A stretch of DNA of 56,957 nucleotides from contig CALKHP010000002.1 in NCBI GenBank assembly GCA_937988775.1, positions 1-56,957 on the forward strand. Direction: 5' to 3'. Under the pieces are notes generated by a model. It saw only the letters and a list, made by a program, of their open reading frames with translations. It had not been told where the DNA came from and ran no database searches. This DNA comes from an uncultured Alphaproteobacteria bacterium. Its GTDB lineage: Bacteria; Pseudomonadota; Alphaproteobacteria; Rhizobiales; Beijerinckiaceae. The translations under genes and the position numbers were made by a program. Every line of letters starts with the position of its first letter. Positions within the stretch are counted from its first letter, which is position 1. This document shows, piece by piece, positions 15,280 to 24,461 of this stretch.

Positions 15280-17274
15280 ATGACGATCACCCTGACATTT
15301 CCTGACGGCGCGCAGCGTCAATACCCCTCCGGCATCAGCGGCCGCGAGATCGCGACCGGCATTTCGCCCTCGCTCGCCAAGCGCACCGTCGCCATGGCGC
15401 TTGACGGCACGGTCGCCGATCTTGCCGACCCGATCACGCAGGACGCGAAGATCGAGCTGCTGAACCGCGACGATCCGCGCGCGCTCGAACTGATCCGGCA
15501 CGATGCGGCGCATGTGCTCGCCGAAGCCGTGCAGGAGCTGTTTCCCGGCACGCAGGTGACCATCGGCCCGGTGATCGAGAACGGGTTCTATTACGATTTC
15601 GCGCGCAACGAGCCGTTCACGCCCGAGGATTTCCCGGCAATCGAGAAGAAGATGCGCGAGATCATCGCGCGCGACAAACCCTTCACCAAGGAAGTGTGGA
15701 GCCGCGACCAGGCCAAGGCGTTCTTCGCCGGCAAGGGCGAGGCGTACAAGGTCGAACTGGTCGATGCCATCCCCGCCGACCAGGACCTGAAGATGTACAA
15801 GCAGGGCGAGTGGATCGACCTGTGCCGCGGCCCGCACATGACCTCGACCGGCAAGATCGGCAGCGCCTTCAAGCTGATGAAGGTGGCGGGCGCCTATTGG
15901 CGCGGCGATTCCAACAACGCCATGCTGACGCGCATCTATGCCACCGCCTTCGCCAACCAGCAGGATCTCGACGCCTATCTCAAGCAGATCGAGGAGGCGG
16001 AGAAGCGCGACCACCGCAAGCTCGGCCGCGAGATGGACCTGTTCCACTTCCAGGAGGAAGGGCCTGGCGTGGTGTTCTGGCACGCCAATGGCTGGCGCCT
16101 GTTCCAGCAACTGGTCGCCTATATGCGCGCACGCCTCGCGGCCGATTACGAGGAGGTCAACGCGCCGCAGATCCTCGACAAGTCGCTCTGGGAAACCTCG
16201 GGCCACTGGGGCTGGTATTCCGACAACATGTTCGCGGTGAAATCGGCGACCTCGTTCATCCGGCCGAACGATCCCGATGCCGACCAGCGCGTGTTCGCGC
16301 TCAAGCCGATGAATTGCCCGGGCCATGTGCTGATCTTCAAGCACGGCCTGAAATCCTACCGGGAACTGCCGATTCGCTATGCGGAATTCGGTACCGTGCA
16401 TCGCTACGAGCCATCCGGCGCCATGCATGGGCTGATGCGCGTGCGCGGCTTCACGCAGGATGACGCGCATATCTTCTGCACCGAGGCCCAAATGGCCGAG
16501 GAATGCATGAAGATCAACGACCTGATCTTCAAGGTCTATGGCGATTTCGGCTTCGACAACATCGTCGTCAAGCTCTCGACCCGGCCGGAGAAGCGCGTCG
16601 GCACCGATGCGATGTGGGACCATGCCGAGGCGGTGATGACCCGCGTGCTCGAGCAGATCGCCGCGCAATCCGGCAATCGCATCAAGACGGAGATCAATCC
16701 GGGCGAGGGCGCGTTCTACGGCCCGAAATTCGAGTATGTGCTGCGTGACGCCATCGGCCGCGACTGGCAGTGCGGCACGACGCAGGTCGATTTCAACCTG
16801 CCGGAGCGCTTCGGGGCGTTCTATGTCGATTCCGACGGCGAGAAGAAGGCGCCGGTGATGGTGCATCGCGCCATCTGCGGCTCGATGGAGCGCTTCATCG
16901 GCATCCTGATCGAGCATTATGCCGGGCATTTCCCGCTCTGGCTCGCGCCCGAGCAGATCGTCGTCGCTACCATCACCCAGGAGGCGGACGACTATGCGCA
17001 CAAGGTGGTGGAAGCCTGCATGGCGCACGGCCTGCGCGCCCGCGCCGACCTGCGCAACGAGAAGATCAGCTACAAGGTGCGCGAGCACTCGCTCGCCAAG
17101 GTGCCGGTGATCTTCGCGGTCGGCAAGCGCGAGGGCGAGGAGCGCACCGTCTCGATCCGCCGCCTTGGCAGCCAGCAGCAGACCGTGATGGGGCTCGCCG
17201 AGGCGATCGCCGCGCTGGCGGACGAGGCGACGCCGCCGCATCTGCGCGAGGTCGAACGGCTCGCGGCGGAGTAG
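15280..17274 (+). CDS. thrS: Threonyl-tRNA synthetase
   Basis: Charges tRNA-Thr. The 664-residue class II enzyme has an N-terminal TGS domain (1-62), the editing domain with HDAAHVLAEAV (about 74-84), the catalytic core with the zinc/ATP motifs MNCPGHVLIF, FGTVHRYEPSGAMHGLMR (in part) and GAFYGPKFEY, and the C-terminal anticodon domain (LAPEQIVVATITQEADDYA onward, in part). Full-length editing-proficient form. A strong GGAG ribosome site precedes ATG. A small CCCGC...GCGGG hairpin (15249-15266 approximately) lies in the leader, but no T-box is visible. A tRNA-Thr(TGT) gene is at 37.8 kb. Confidence 0.98.
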   Translation: MTITLTFPDGAQRQYPSGISGREIATGISPSLAKRTVAMALDGTVADLADPITQDAKIELLNRDDPRALELIRHDAAHVLAEAVQELFPGTQVTIGPVIENGFYYDFARNEPFTPEDFPAIEKKMREIIARDKPFTKEVWSRDQAKAFFAGKGEAYKVELVDAIPADQDLKMYKQGEWIDLCRGPHMTSTGKIGSAFKLMKVAGAYWRGDSNNAMLTRIYATAFANQQDLDAYLKQIEEAEKRDHRKLGREMDLFHFQEEGPGVVFWHANGWRLFQQLVAYMRARLAADYEEVNAPQILDKSLWETSGHWGWYSDNMFAVKSATSFIRPNDPDADQRVFALKPMNCPGHVLIFKHGLKSYRELPIRYAEFGTVHRYEPSGAMHGLMRVRGFTQDDAHIFCTEAQMAEECMKINDLIFKVYGDFGFDNIVVKLSTRPEKRVGTDAMWDHAEAVMTRVLEQIAAQSGNRIKTEINPGEGAFYGPKFEYVLRDAIGRDWQCGTTQVDFNLPERFGAFYVDSDGEKKAPVMVHRAICGSMERFIGILIEHYAGHFPLWLAPEQIVVATITQEADDYAHKVVEACMAHGLRARADLRNEKISYKVREHSLAKVPVIFAVGKREGEERTVSIRRLGSQQQTVMGLAEAIAALADEATPPHLREVERLAAE

Positions 17275-17303
17275 GGAGGTTTCCTGCTTCCGGCTCTTTA
17301 CGC

Positions 17304-17387
17304 GACCTCACGGCTCGAGCCTGTCGAAGCATGCTTAAGCCTGGCGCCTGTCTGGAGCATCCTTCGACAGGCTCAGGATGAGGTGGA
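17304..17387. repeat. Dispersed repeat family B, copy 1
   Basis: An 84-base imperfect palindrome whose arms read CTCGAGCCTGTCGAAGCATG and CATCCTTCGACAGGCTCAGG. It is the common GACCTCATCCTGAGCCTGTCGAAG intergenic element of alphaproteobacteria. It lies between thrS and the AmpG-like gene. Confidence 0.75.
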
Positions 17388-17428
17388 GTTGTGGCGGACG
17401 GGGGAATGCTACGCCGCCGTCTTAGCGC

Positions 17429-18841
17429 GTGACACGCGGCGCGCGGGCTGAACAATGCTCCCACGAGCGATTCGCCAGGGAGCAGAGCGGCGTGGAGGCG
17501 AAGGCGGAACGAGGCGCACAGGGAACGCGGGCCGGCTGGCTCGAATCACTCGCCGTCTATCTGCGCAAGGACGTGCTCATCGTCATCCTGCTCGGCTTCT
17601 CGTCGGGCCTGCCGCTGGCGCTGTCGGGCTCGACGCTGCTGATCTGGATGACGGAAGCCGGCATCGACCTGAAGACGATCGGGTTGTTCGCCGCCGTCGG
17701 CACGCCCTACACGATCAAGTTCCTGTGGGCGCCGCTGGTCGATGCGCTCGACGTGCCGCTGCTTGGCCGGCTCGGCCACCGGCGCGGCTGGCTGCTGCTG
17801 TCGCAATTCCTGCTGCTGGCGGCGATCCTGTTCCTGTCCTCGCTCGATCCGGCAGCGCAGACCTGGCTGGTGGCGCTCGGCGCGCTGCTGGTGGCGACGG
17901 CGTCCGCCACGCAGGATATCGTCGTCGACGCCTACCGGGTCGACAAGCTCGCGGTCAGCGAGCAGGCGGCCGGCATGGCGGGCTATGTCGCCGCCTATCG
18001 CATCGGCATGCTGGCCTCGACCGCCGGCGTGCTGTTCGCCGTGACCTATTTCGAGCAGGGGCTCGGCATGGCGCGGCTGGCGGCCTGGGAAGCGGGCTAC
18101 AAGGCGATGGCCGTGCTGGTGGTGGTCGGCATGGTGACGGTGCTGTTCGCCAGCGAGCCGGCCCGCAGCCGGCACCCCGCGCCGGAAGCCGGGGAGAGCA
18201 CCGGCCGCCCGGTTGCCCGCGTCTGGGGGGCGGCGCTTGGCGCCTTCACGGATTTCCTGCAACGCGATGCTGTGTGGGTGGTGCTGCTGTTCGTGGTGCT
18301 CTACAAGCTGTGCGACGCTTTTGCCGGCGCGATGATCGGGCCGTTCGTCATCAAGATGGGCTATTCGCGCGAGGCTTATGCCGCGATCGTCAAGGGCGTC
18401 GGCCTGGCCGCGACGCTGGCCGGCGGCTTCGTCGGCGGCTGGGTGGCGCGGCAGATGTCGCTTGCCGCCAGCCTGTGGCTCGGCGGCATCCTGCAAACCG
18501 TCGCCAACCTGTCCTTCACCGTGCTGGCCATGTCCGGCCTCAGCCACGTGATGCTCGGCATCGCCATCACCATCGAGAATTTCACATCCGCCATCGGCAC
18601 GGTGATCTTCATCGCCTATCTGTCATCGCTGTGCCGCAACCCGCTGCATACGGCGACGCAATTCGCGGTGCTGACGGCATTCGCGGCGATCGGGCGCACC
18701 TACCTGTCGGCGGGCGCCGGCTGGATGGCCGAACTGACCGGCTGGCCGCTGTTCTTCGTGGTGGCGACGCTGACCGGCCTGCCGGCCTTCGTGCTGCTGT
18801 GGTGGTTGCAGCGGCGCGGGCATTTTTCAAGCGTTGGTTGA
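17429..18841 (+). CDS. AmpG-like MFS permease
   Basis: A 470-residue inner-membrane transporter of the AmpG/acetyl-CoA-transporter-like MFS group, with 12 or so hydrophobic segments. Typical segments are GFSSGLPLALSGSTLLIW at the first helix, GTPYTIKFLWAPLVD and SATQDIVVDAYRVD. AmpG proteins import muropeptides (anhydro-muramyl peptides) for cell-wall recycling. The start is uncertain: the listed GTG gives a 38-residue soluble N-terminus, while a second GTG at 17492 with GGGAG upstream is as good. No ampD or nagZ is nearby. Confidence 0.85.
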   Translation: MTRGARAEQCSHERFAREQSGVEAKAERGAQGTRAGWLESLAVYLRKDVLIVILLGFSSGLPLALSGSTLLIWMTEAGIDLKTIGLFAAVGTPYTIKFLWAPLVDALDVPLLGRLGHRRGWLLLSQFLLLAAILFLSSLDPAAQTWLVALGALLVATASATQDIVVDAYRVDKLAVSEQAAGMAGYVAAYRIGMLASTAGVLFAVTYFEQGLGMARLAAWEAGYKAMAVLVVVGMVTVLFASEPARSRHPAPEAGESTGRPVARVWGAALGAFTDFLQRDAVWVVLLFVVLYKLCDAFAGAMIGPFVIKMGYSREAYAAIVKGVGLAATLAGGFVGGWVARQMSLAASLWLGGILQTVANLSFTVLAMSGLSHVMLGIAITIENFTSAIGTVIFIAYLSSLCRNPLHTATQFAVLTAFAAIGRTYLSAGAGWMAELTGWPLFFVVATLTGLPAFVLLWWLQRRGHFSSVG

Positions 18842-18852
18842 ATATTCGCGTG

Positions 18853-18941
18853 TGTCATTCCCGACGCGCGTCAGCGCGATCGGGAATCCGGGAGTCGTCC
18901 GCGCATCGGCTCTGGATTCCTCACCTCGCGCGGGAATGACA
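18853..18941. repeat. Dispersed palindromic repeat, family A, copy 2
   Basis: Bounded by TGTCATTCCCG and CGGGAATGACA. Its left half matches the reverse complement of copy 1 (131-218) with one or two changes. It lies between the AmpG-like gene and the convergent RAM-domain gene and may end transcription from both. Confidence 0.75.
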
Positions 18942-18948
18942 GCGCGCC

Positions 18949-19185
18949 TCAGAACGCCTTGAAGGTCACCAGTGTGCGCGTATCGGCGATGCCGGCGATG
19001 CCTTGCACCTTCTGGCCGACGAAATGGCCGATATCGACATCGTCATCGAGATAGAATTTGGCGAGGATGTCGTAATCGCCGGCGACGGAATAGATTTCCG
19101 AGGCGATTTCGGCCTCGGCGAGGCAGCTCGCGACCTCGTAGGTCTTGCCGAGCTGGCATTTGATCTGCACGAAATAGGTCTTCAT
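18949..19185 (-). CDS. Stand-alone Lrp/AsnC ligand-binding (RAM) domain protein
   Basis: 78 residues that correspond to only the C-terminal effector domain of Lrp/AsnC regulators (MKTYFVQIKCQLGKTYEV...GDYDILAKFYLDD...VQGIAGIADTRTLVTF, in pieces). There is no DNA-binding helix-turn-helix. Such SRAM proteins form beta-barrel dimers or decamers and can bind amino acids; some modify Lrp assembly. It stands alone between the AmpG-like gene and the exported beta-rich protein. Start ATG is at the edge of the domain, so it is not a truncated larger gene. Confidence 0.88.
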   Translation of the reverse strand: MKTYFVQIKCQLGKTYEVASCLAEAEIASEIYSVAGDYDILAKFYLDDDVDIGHFVGQKVQGIAGIADTRTLVTFKAF

Positions 19186-19261
19186 GGGGCCTTACCCTAA
19201 TAGGCTTTGCGGACAGGGGAAACGGGAAAGACGACAAGGCGGGCGTGCGGCGTGCCTGGTG

Positions 19262-20197
19262 CTATTGCGCCACGGCGGCGGGCGTGTCCTTGGCGGTAAC
19301 CTCGACATCGTGATCGATGCCGGAGCGCACCTCGAACTCACCCTGGTAGACCCGGCCGTCATGACGGGCAATGGCGATATAATTGCCTTCCGCCAGCGTG
19401 ACGGATGGGAAGGCGCCGATCGCCTCGCGGATCACGTCGCCGCCCGGTGTCAGGATGGTCCAGCCGGTATCGGCGACCGCTTCACCGCCGGTCTTGTGCA
19501 CGAGCTTGAGCGTCACGGTCGCGGCGCGGTGCATCATGGTGGCGGTCACGACCTTGCCGACCTTGACGGCGATATCGGCGCGCATGATCGAGTTGGTGTC
19601 GCCGTAATTCGAGACGATGTGATAGGTGCCCTCGGGCAGCAGCAGCAACTCGCCGGCCTTGAGCGAGGAGGTCACCAGCTTGTCTTCCGAATTGCCGGGC
19701 GCCGGGATGTAGACCGTGAGGGAAATTTTGGCGGACGGGATCGGCACGTCACCAATGGCGGCGTTGACCATCAAGCCGCCGGCATTGATCGAGACCTGCT
19801 CGGTGAGCGGGGTGCCGTCGATCCTGATGCGCTTGCTGCCCGAGGCGAGGCCAAGCGCCGCATGCACGACATAGTCGCCGGCCGGCAGGTTGAAGGTCGG
19901 GTTGGCCTCCGGCGATTCCGCGACCTCGCGCGCGCCGGCATCAGGGGTGGCGGCGAAGACGCGCCATTGCAGGCCGTGCCGGATCAGGCCGGGGTCACCT
20001 ACGGCGCTTGCGGACATGGTGAGCGTGGTGGTGGCCTGCGGTTGAGCGGCCGCTTGCGCCGCCGCTTGCGGCATCTGCGCCGGCGCCTGCGTGTCGAGCG
20101 CGACGGCCGCCGGCGCGAACAGCACCAGCGCGAGCGCCGCGATCAGCGCCGGCCGCAGGGGGCGGAATTGCCGGGCGATGCCGGTTGCGATGGCCAT
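19262..20197 (-). CDS. Exported beta-rich hypothetical protein
   Basis: 311 residues from MAIATGIARQF. A signal peptide spans about 1-35 (ending AAVALDT), followed by an alanine/glutamine-rich linker and two or three beta-sandwich modules (for example NPTFNLPAGDYVVHAALG, LLLPEGTYHIVSNYG, SVTLAEGNYIAIARHDG). The repeated L-x-x-G-x-Y-x-(V/I) pattern is typical of carboxypeptidase-regulatory or transthyretin-like folds that bind cell-surface polymers. ATG at 20197 has GAGG 11 bases upstream. It follows the YfhO-like gene by 31 bases and is probably co-transcribed. Confidence 0.8.
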   Translation of the reverse strand: MAIATGIARQFRPLRPALIAALALVLFAPAAVALDTQAPAQMPQAAAQAAAQPQATTTLTMSASAVGDPGLIRHGLQWRVFAATPDAGAREVAESPEANPTFNLPAGDYVVHAALGLASGSKRIRIDGTPLTEQVSINAGGLMVNAAIGDVPIPSAKISLTVYIPAPGNSEDKLVTSSLKAGELLLLPEGTYHIVSNYGDTNSIMRADIAVKVGKVVTATMMHRAATVTLKLVHKTGGEAVADTGWTILTPGGDVIREAIGAFPSVTLAEGNYIAIARHDGRVYQGEFEVRSGIDHDVEVTAKDTPAAVAQ

Positions 20198-20228
20198 CAA
20201 AGCGCTATCCTCGTCACAAGGAGCGGAA

Positions 20229-22664
20229 TTAAGGCGCTCCGTCGTCCGGGGCCAGCAGATTCGATGCCGCGGCGAGCAAATTCTCCATCGACAGCGGCTC
20301 GAAGCGGAATTCGACGCGGCTGCGGCCGGCCGGAACCTCGACGCCACGGAACAGCAGGTTGGCGTGCAACAGCGGCTGCCTGACGCCGTTCACCGTGACC
20401 TGCCAGCCGGGATAGTACGGATCGTGCAGCACCAGGATGCCGGCGCGCGGCGCATCGACATCGACGGCCACGCTACTGGCCCGATAGCGGCTGATGCGCA
20501 CCTGTGCGCCGGGCGCGGCGGCGGTTTGGACGCGGTCGCCATACTGGCCATAATCGCCCGCCAACTGGCCGATGTCGCGCATCGCGATCAGCGCCGTGTC
20601 GGTGCGGTCGAAACGCGGCAGGTCGCCATCGTCGATCGCCTCCTCGGTGTCGATCGGCGTGACGCGCGTCGCGAGATAGGCGCGCGGCGCCGGATCATGC
20701 AGCCGGTAGATGTACATGGATGGGCTGGCATAGATCGTCCTGGCGTCGAGCTTCGGGAAATTCGCCGGCAATTTGTCGAGCGGCCGGTCGAGCACGAGAT
20801 ATTCGAGCCCGAGCAGGGCGGCGAGGCGGCTGCGATAGTTGCGGAAGGTGCCGGGGAAGCTGCGCAGCGAAAGATCGACCGCGTTCTCGCCCGAGCCGAC
20901 GGCGCGCTCGTAATCCGAGATGCGCAGCGCATTGTAGCCGGCGGTATCCTCGAGATCGAACACCATGGCGGCGTTCTGCCACGCGCCGCCAAGCCCGAGG
21001 ATCTCGACGCGCGGGCGCTCGCCGCGCCGCTGGCGCTCGGCGATTTCGGCGCGCAGCACCTGCAGGCCGCGCAGCTGGTCGGGTGGCAGGTGGGCAAAGA
21101 CCGCGTAGCGGCTGGCCGGCTCGCCGCTGAGTGCGGAGGCGGCGTTGCGCCATACCAGTTCACCGCTGCCCATCAGCATGACGAGGGCCGCAAGGGCGAG
21201 CCGCAGGCGCGGCCGGACGCTTGCCTGCCACAGCATGGCGATGCAGAACGCGGCGAGGCCAAGCCCGATGGCCATCTGGCGCCAGGTGAAGGCGAGCTTG
21301 CCGGCCTTGTCGCCGAAATACAGCGCCGAAGCGATGGCGCCGGCCATCAGCAGCAGCACGGCGAGGGATGCGAGCAGGCCGCGCCAGTTGCGCATCATGG
21401 CACGCCAGGATGGCGCCCCTTCCATGATTTGGCGGTGCAGCAGGTAGCCGGAGCAGAATGCGAGCGCGATATTGACGATGAAGGTCGCATCGGCCGGGCG
21501 GCGGTAGAGATCGACGCCGGGCAGCAGTTCGAACAACAGCTTGAAGGCCGGCGTGTAGCGGCCAAGCGCATAGAGCAGGCCGAGCGCCAGCCAGATAGCG
21601 AAGAAGCGCGCATCGCGTGCGAACAGCCGCCGGCCGGCGAGGCCCTGCCACAGGATGAGCACGGCGGGAATGGTGCCGATGCCGAGATAGGAGGTCGCCG
21701 GATCGTTCCACGGCCCGCCTTGAATGGTGTGCGGCCCCGGCCCCCAGTAATCATAGGCCCAGTCGAGATTGCCGAACACGTTGGGAAACAGCAGCGTCGC
21801 CAGCGAGGTCGGATGCAGGGAACTGTTGGCGGCGAAGGCATAGGAGAATTCCGGCCGGTTGGAATCGGCGAGGAACTGCAAGGTCAGCACCACCGGCACG
21901 GCGAGCAGCACGGCGCCGGTGGCGGCCATCACGGCAAGCACCGGCAGCCTTTCACGCAGCCAGCGCCATGGCCGCTCGGCCCGGCCGGCCTCGCTGGCGA
22001 CGACCGCCAGCAGCGTCAGGCAGCACAGATAGGCCAGCTGATCGCGATCGATGGCGAGCAGGCCGCCGACGATGCCGAAGCCGATGGCACGGATGAAGGA
22101 ACGGCGTGCCAGCGCGCTTTCCAGCAGCAGCCAGGCGACCGGGAACAGCCCGTAGCTGACGATGATGCCGACATGTTGCAGCCGGGCCGTGGCCGAGCCG
22201 CCGAGCCCGTAGATCACCGCTGCGAACAGGGCGGCGGCCGGGTGCCAGCCACGCCTGCGGCACAGCCCGATGACGCCGAAGCCGCCGACGAGCAGATGCG
22301 CCAGCGTGGCGAGATCGAAGACGCGCATCGAGGGCGCCTCCGAGAACAGGGCGAGGAAGGACAGGGTCGGCGTGAAGATCAGCGATTGCGGATCGGCGAT
22401 CGTCGGGTGGCCGGCGAAGTGATACGGGTTCCAGAACGGCCATTCGCCGATGTGAATCTGCTGCGCGAGGTAGCGGATCATCGGATAAAAGTGGTTCTTG
22501 GCGTCCCATGGAATGACGAGGTCGCGCAGCCACCACAGGCTGACCGCCAGCGCCCAGATCAGCGCATAGCCGCCAAGCGCCATGGCGAGGTCGCGCCCTG
22601 TCCAGGCGTGCGGGCTGGCGATGTCGTTTGCGGGTCGATCCTGAAGCAAGGTCTGACTGCCCAT
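20229..22664 (-). CDS. Large polytopic membrane protein, YfhO-like
   Basis: About 811 residues: a short cytoplasmic head, then some 12-14 hydrophobic helices to about residue 530, then a soluble periplasmic-type domain to the end (GYNALRISDYERAV, HDPYYPGWQVTVNG, VEFRFEP). The first loop carries WDAKNHFYPMIRYLA and HIGEWPFWNPYHFAG, the acidic first-loop pattern of GT-C-fold glycosyltransferases, and the C-terminal YPGWQVTVNG is characteristic of YfhO. Family members are linked to transfer of sugars onto teichoic acid or other surface polymers. ATG at 22664 is used; in-frame ATGs at 22739 and 22763 are possible. Confidence 0.82.
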   Translation of the reverse strand: MGSQTLLQDRPANDIASPHAWTGRDLAMALGGYALIWALAVSLWWLRDLVIPWDAKNHFYPMIRYLAQQIHIGEWPFWNPYHFAGHPTIADPQSLIFTPTLSFLALFSEAPSMRVFDLATLAHLLVGGFGVIGLCRRRGWHPAAALFAAVIYGLGGSATARLQHVGIIVSYGLFPVAWLLLESALARRSFIRAIGFGIVGGLLAIDRDQLAYLCCLTLLAVVASEAGRAERPWRWLRERLPVLAVMAATGAVLLAVPVVLTLQFLADSNRPEFSYAFAANSSLHPTSLATLLFPNVFGNLDWAYDYWGPGPHTIQGGPWNDPATSYLGIGTIPAVLILWQGLAGRRLFARDARFFAIWLALGLLYALGRYTPAFKLLFELLPGVDLYRRPADATFIVNIALAFCSGYLLHRQIMEGAPSWRAMMRNWRGLLASLAVLLLMAGAIASALYFGDKAGKLAFTWRQMAIGLGLAAFCIAMLWQASVRPRLRLALAALVMLMGSGELVWRNAASALSGEPASRYAVFAHLPPDQLRGLQVLRAEIAERQRRGERPRVEILGLGGAWQNAAMVFDLEDTAGYNALRISDYERAVGSGENAVDLSLRSFPGTFRNYRSRLAALLGLEYLVLDRPLDKLPANFPKLDARTIYASPSMYIYRLHDPAPRAYLATRVTPIDTEEAIDDGDLPRFDRTDTALIAMRDIGQLAGDYGQYGDRVQTAAAPGAQVRISRYRASSVAVDVDAPRAGILVLHDPYYPGWQVTVNGVRQPLLHANLLFRGVEVPAGRSRVEFRFEPLSMENLLAAASNLLAPDDGAP

Positions 22665-22824
22665 GTCACGCAAATGGCCTGCTTGCCGCCGCGAGGCGGC
22701 CTGCGATATATCGCTGCGACTTTCGACCGGCCGCGCCATGGCGTCGCCGTGCCATGGAGGCATGGCGACAATTGGTCGATCGCATGGCTTTGGCGTTGCA
22801 CGCTCGCGATCGAAAAGGTGAGGG

Positions 22825-23430
22825 ATGTTCTATGAACCGGCGCTGAAGGATCACGGCCTGCCGCATGATCCGTTCAAGGCGATCGTGGCGCCGCGCCCGA
22901 TCGGCTGGATTTCGAGCCTCGACGAAAACGGGCTGGTCAACCTCGCGCCCTACAGCTTTTTCAACGCTTTCGGCACCCATCCGCATGTCGTCGGGTTTTC
23001 CAGCGAAGGCCGCAAGGATTCGCTGCGCAACGTCGAGCAGAGCGGCGAATTCGTGTGCAATTACGTGGCGTTCGATCTGCGCGATGTGATGAACAAGACC
23101 TCGGCGCCGGTTGGCCGCGAGGTGTCCGAGATGAGCTATGCCGGCATCGAATCCGCGCCGTCGCGGCTGGTGAAGCCGCCGCGCGTGGCGCAGGCCGCAG
23201 CGGCGCTCGAATGCCGCTATATGCAGACCGTGGCGTTGACCGGGGCGGGCGGCGCGCCCGCGACGTATTTCCTGGTGCTGGGCGAGGTGGTCGGCATCTA
23301 TATCGATGACCGTTTCGTGCGCGGCGGCCGCTTCGATGCCGCTGCCGCACGGCCGATCGCGCGTGCCGGCTACCACGACTACATGATGGGCGACACGCTG
23401 TTCGAGCTGGTGCGTCCGACCAAGGTTTGA
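22825..23430 (+). CDS. Flavin reductase family protein (FMN-binding split barrel)
   Basis: A 201-residue cytoplasmic protein of the flavin-reductase-like group (DIM6/NTAB). The FMN-binding region is seen in FKAIVAPRPIGWISSLDENG and LAPYSFFNAFGTHPHVVGFS; the C-terminal LGEVVGIYIDDRF completes the barrel. Members reduce or carry FMN, often for monooxygenases, but no oxygenase gene lies next to it. A GAGGG ribosome site precedes the ATG. It is divergent from the YfhO-like gene. Confidence 0.9.
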   Translation: MFYEPALKDHGLPHDPFKAIVAPRPIGWISSLDENGLVNLAPYSFFNAFGTHPHVVGFSSEGRKDSLRNVEQSGEFVCNYVAFDLRDVMNKTSAPVGREVSEMSYAGIESAPSRLVKPPRVAQAAAALECRYMQTVALTGAGGAPATYFLVLGEVVGIYIDDRFVRGGRFDAAAARPIARAGYHDYMMGDTLFELVRPTKV

Positions 23431-23481
23431 TTCAGTTTTCTTTGGCACCTTATTGAAAAATATATCTAATCTAAAACTCCG

Positions 23482-23569
23482 CCCTCATGCTGAGCTTGTC
23501 AAAGCATGTTTCAATACGGCGCCGGGTAGCGCCCGACTCAACATCCTTCGACAAGCTCAGGATGAGGTC
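23482..23569. repeat. Dispersed repeat family B, copy 2
   Basis: Arms CCTCATGCTGAGCTTGTC and CATCCTTCGACAAGCTCAGG face each other across a variable centre. Located between the convergent flavin reductase and CoA-lyase genes. Confidence 0.75.
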
Positions 23570-23581
23570 GAGGGTAGGTTG

Positions 23582-24457
23582 TCAGATGCCTTTCGCCACC
23601 GCGGCGCGGGCCAGGATGCGCTCGGCCTGCCTGAGATGCGGCCTGTCGACCATGGCGCCGTCAATGGCGACGACGCCTGCTTCCGGGTTGCCGGCAAAGG
23701 CCGCCACCACGGCCTCGGCATGAGCGACCGCCTCGGCGCTCGGCGTGAACACCGCGTTGATGATCGGCACCTGGCCCGGGTGGATCGCCATCTTGGCGGT
23801 GAAGCCGTCGCGGCGCCCGGCCTCGGTCTCGGCCCGGAAACCTTCGAGATCGCGGAAATTCGGATAGACGGTATCGATGGCCGGCACGCCGGCAGCGGCG
23901 GCGGCGAACAGCGTCAGCGCGCGCGCCAGCCGATAGGGATCGGTATAGGTGCCCGATTCGAGCCGGTTGTCCTCGGCGCCGAGATCGGCGGCGAGATCCT
24001 CCGCGCCCCAGGTCACGCCGGTCAGGCGGTGGTTGCAGCCGGCATAGCTGCCCATGTTGAACAGGGCGCCGGCGGTCTCGGTCGCCAGCGCGATGATTTG
24101 GGTCGAACCATCGGGCAGGGCGTGCTCGGCCTCGCGCACGGCGAGCTTGGCCGCCAGATGCGCGACATCGGCGCCCGAGCGGCATTTCGGCAGCAGGATC
24201 GCGACGGGCGCGCCGGCCATGACGCCATCGAGATCGTCGTCGGTCAGGCCGGTGTCGAGGGCGTTGACGCGCACGATCAGCGTCTTGGCCGCACCGGCAT
24301 TGGCGGCGAGATGCTCGGCGACGATGCGGCGCGCCTCCGGCTTGCGGGCGAGCGACACCGAATCCTCGAGGTCGAGCAGCAGCGCATCGGCCTCGCCCGC
24401 CAGCCCCTTGGTGATCTTGCGCGGGTCGTCTCCGGGAACGAAGAGCAGCGAACGCAT
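23582..24457 (-). CDS. HpcH/HpaI aldolase family CoA ester lyase (CitE-like)
   Basis: A 291-residue TIM-barrel lyase of the CitE/malyl-CoA lyase group, which cleaves or forms a C-C bond in beta-hydroxyacyl-CoA esters using Mg. Motifs: RSLLFVPGDDPRKI at the start, DLEDSV (substrate arm), a Mg-binding E in LATETAGALF, and TWGAEDLAADLGAE. The ATG at 24457 is fixed by the conserved MRSLLFVPG. It begins 4 bases after the MaoC stop, so the two form a pair (hydratase then lyase), as in mesaconyl/citramalyl-CoA or itaconate breakdown. The exact substrate cannot be read here. Confidence 0.92.
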   Translation of the reverse strand: MRSLLFVPGDDPRKITKGLAGEADALLLDLEDSVSLARKPEARRIVAEHLAANAGAAKTLIVRVNALDTGLTDDDLDGVMAGAPVAILLPKCRSGADVAHLAAKLAVREAEHALPDGSTQIIALATETAGALFNMGSYAGCNHRLTGVTWGAEDLAADLGAEDNRLESGTYTDPYRLARALTLFAAAAAGVPAIDTVYPNFRDLEGFRAETEAGRRDGFTAKMAIHPGQVPIINAVFTPSAEAVAHAEAVVAAFAGNPEAGVVAIDGAMVDRPHLRQAERILARAAVAKGI

Positions 24458-24461
24458 CGGA

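Noticed and set aside
15107..15280. T-box or threonine-responsive leader before thrS
   Set aside because: No T-box sequence or terminator/antiterminator is visible, and such control is not typical of Gram-negative bacteria.
15241..17241. A 666-codon open frame on the minus strand
   Set aside because: It lies antisense to thrS, whose motifs are perfect; no recognisable domain in the antisense frame.
20091..22835. A very long open frame on the plus strand (about 914 codons)
   Set aside because: It runs opposite the YfhO-like gene, has low-complexity histidine/arginine/glutamine-rich content and no fold; a frame artefact of high GC.
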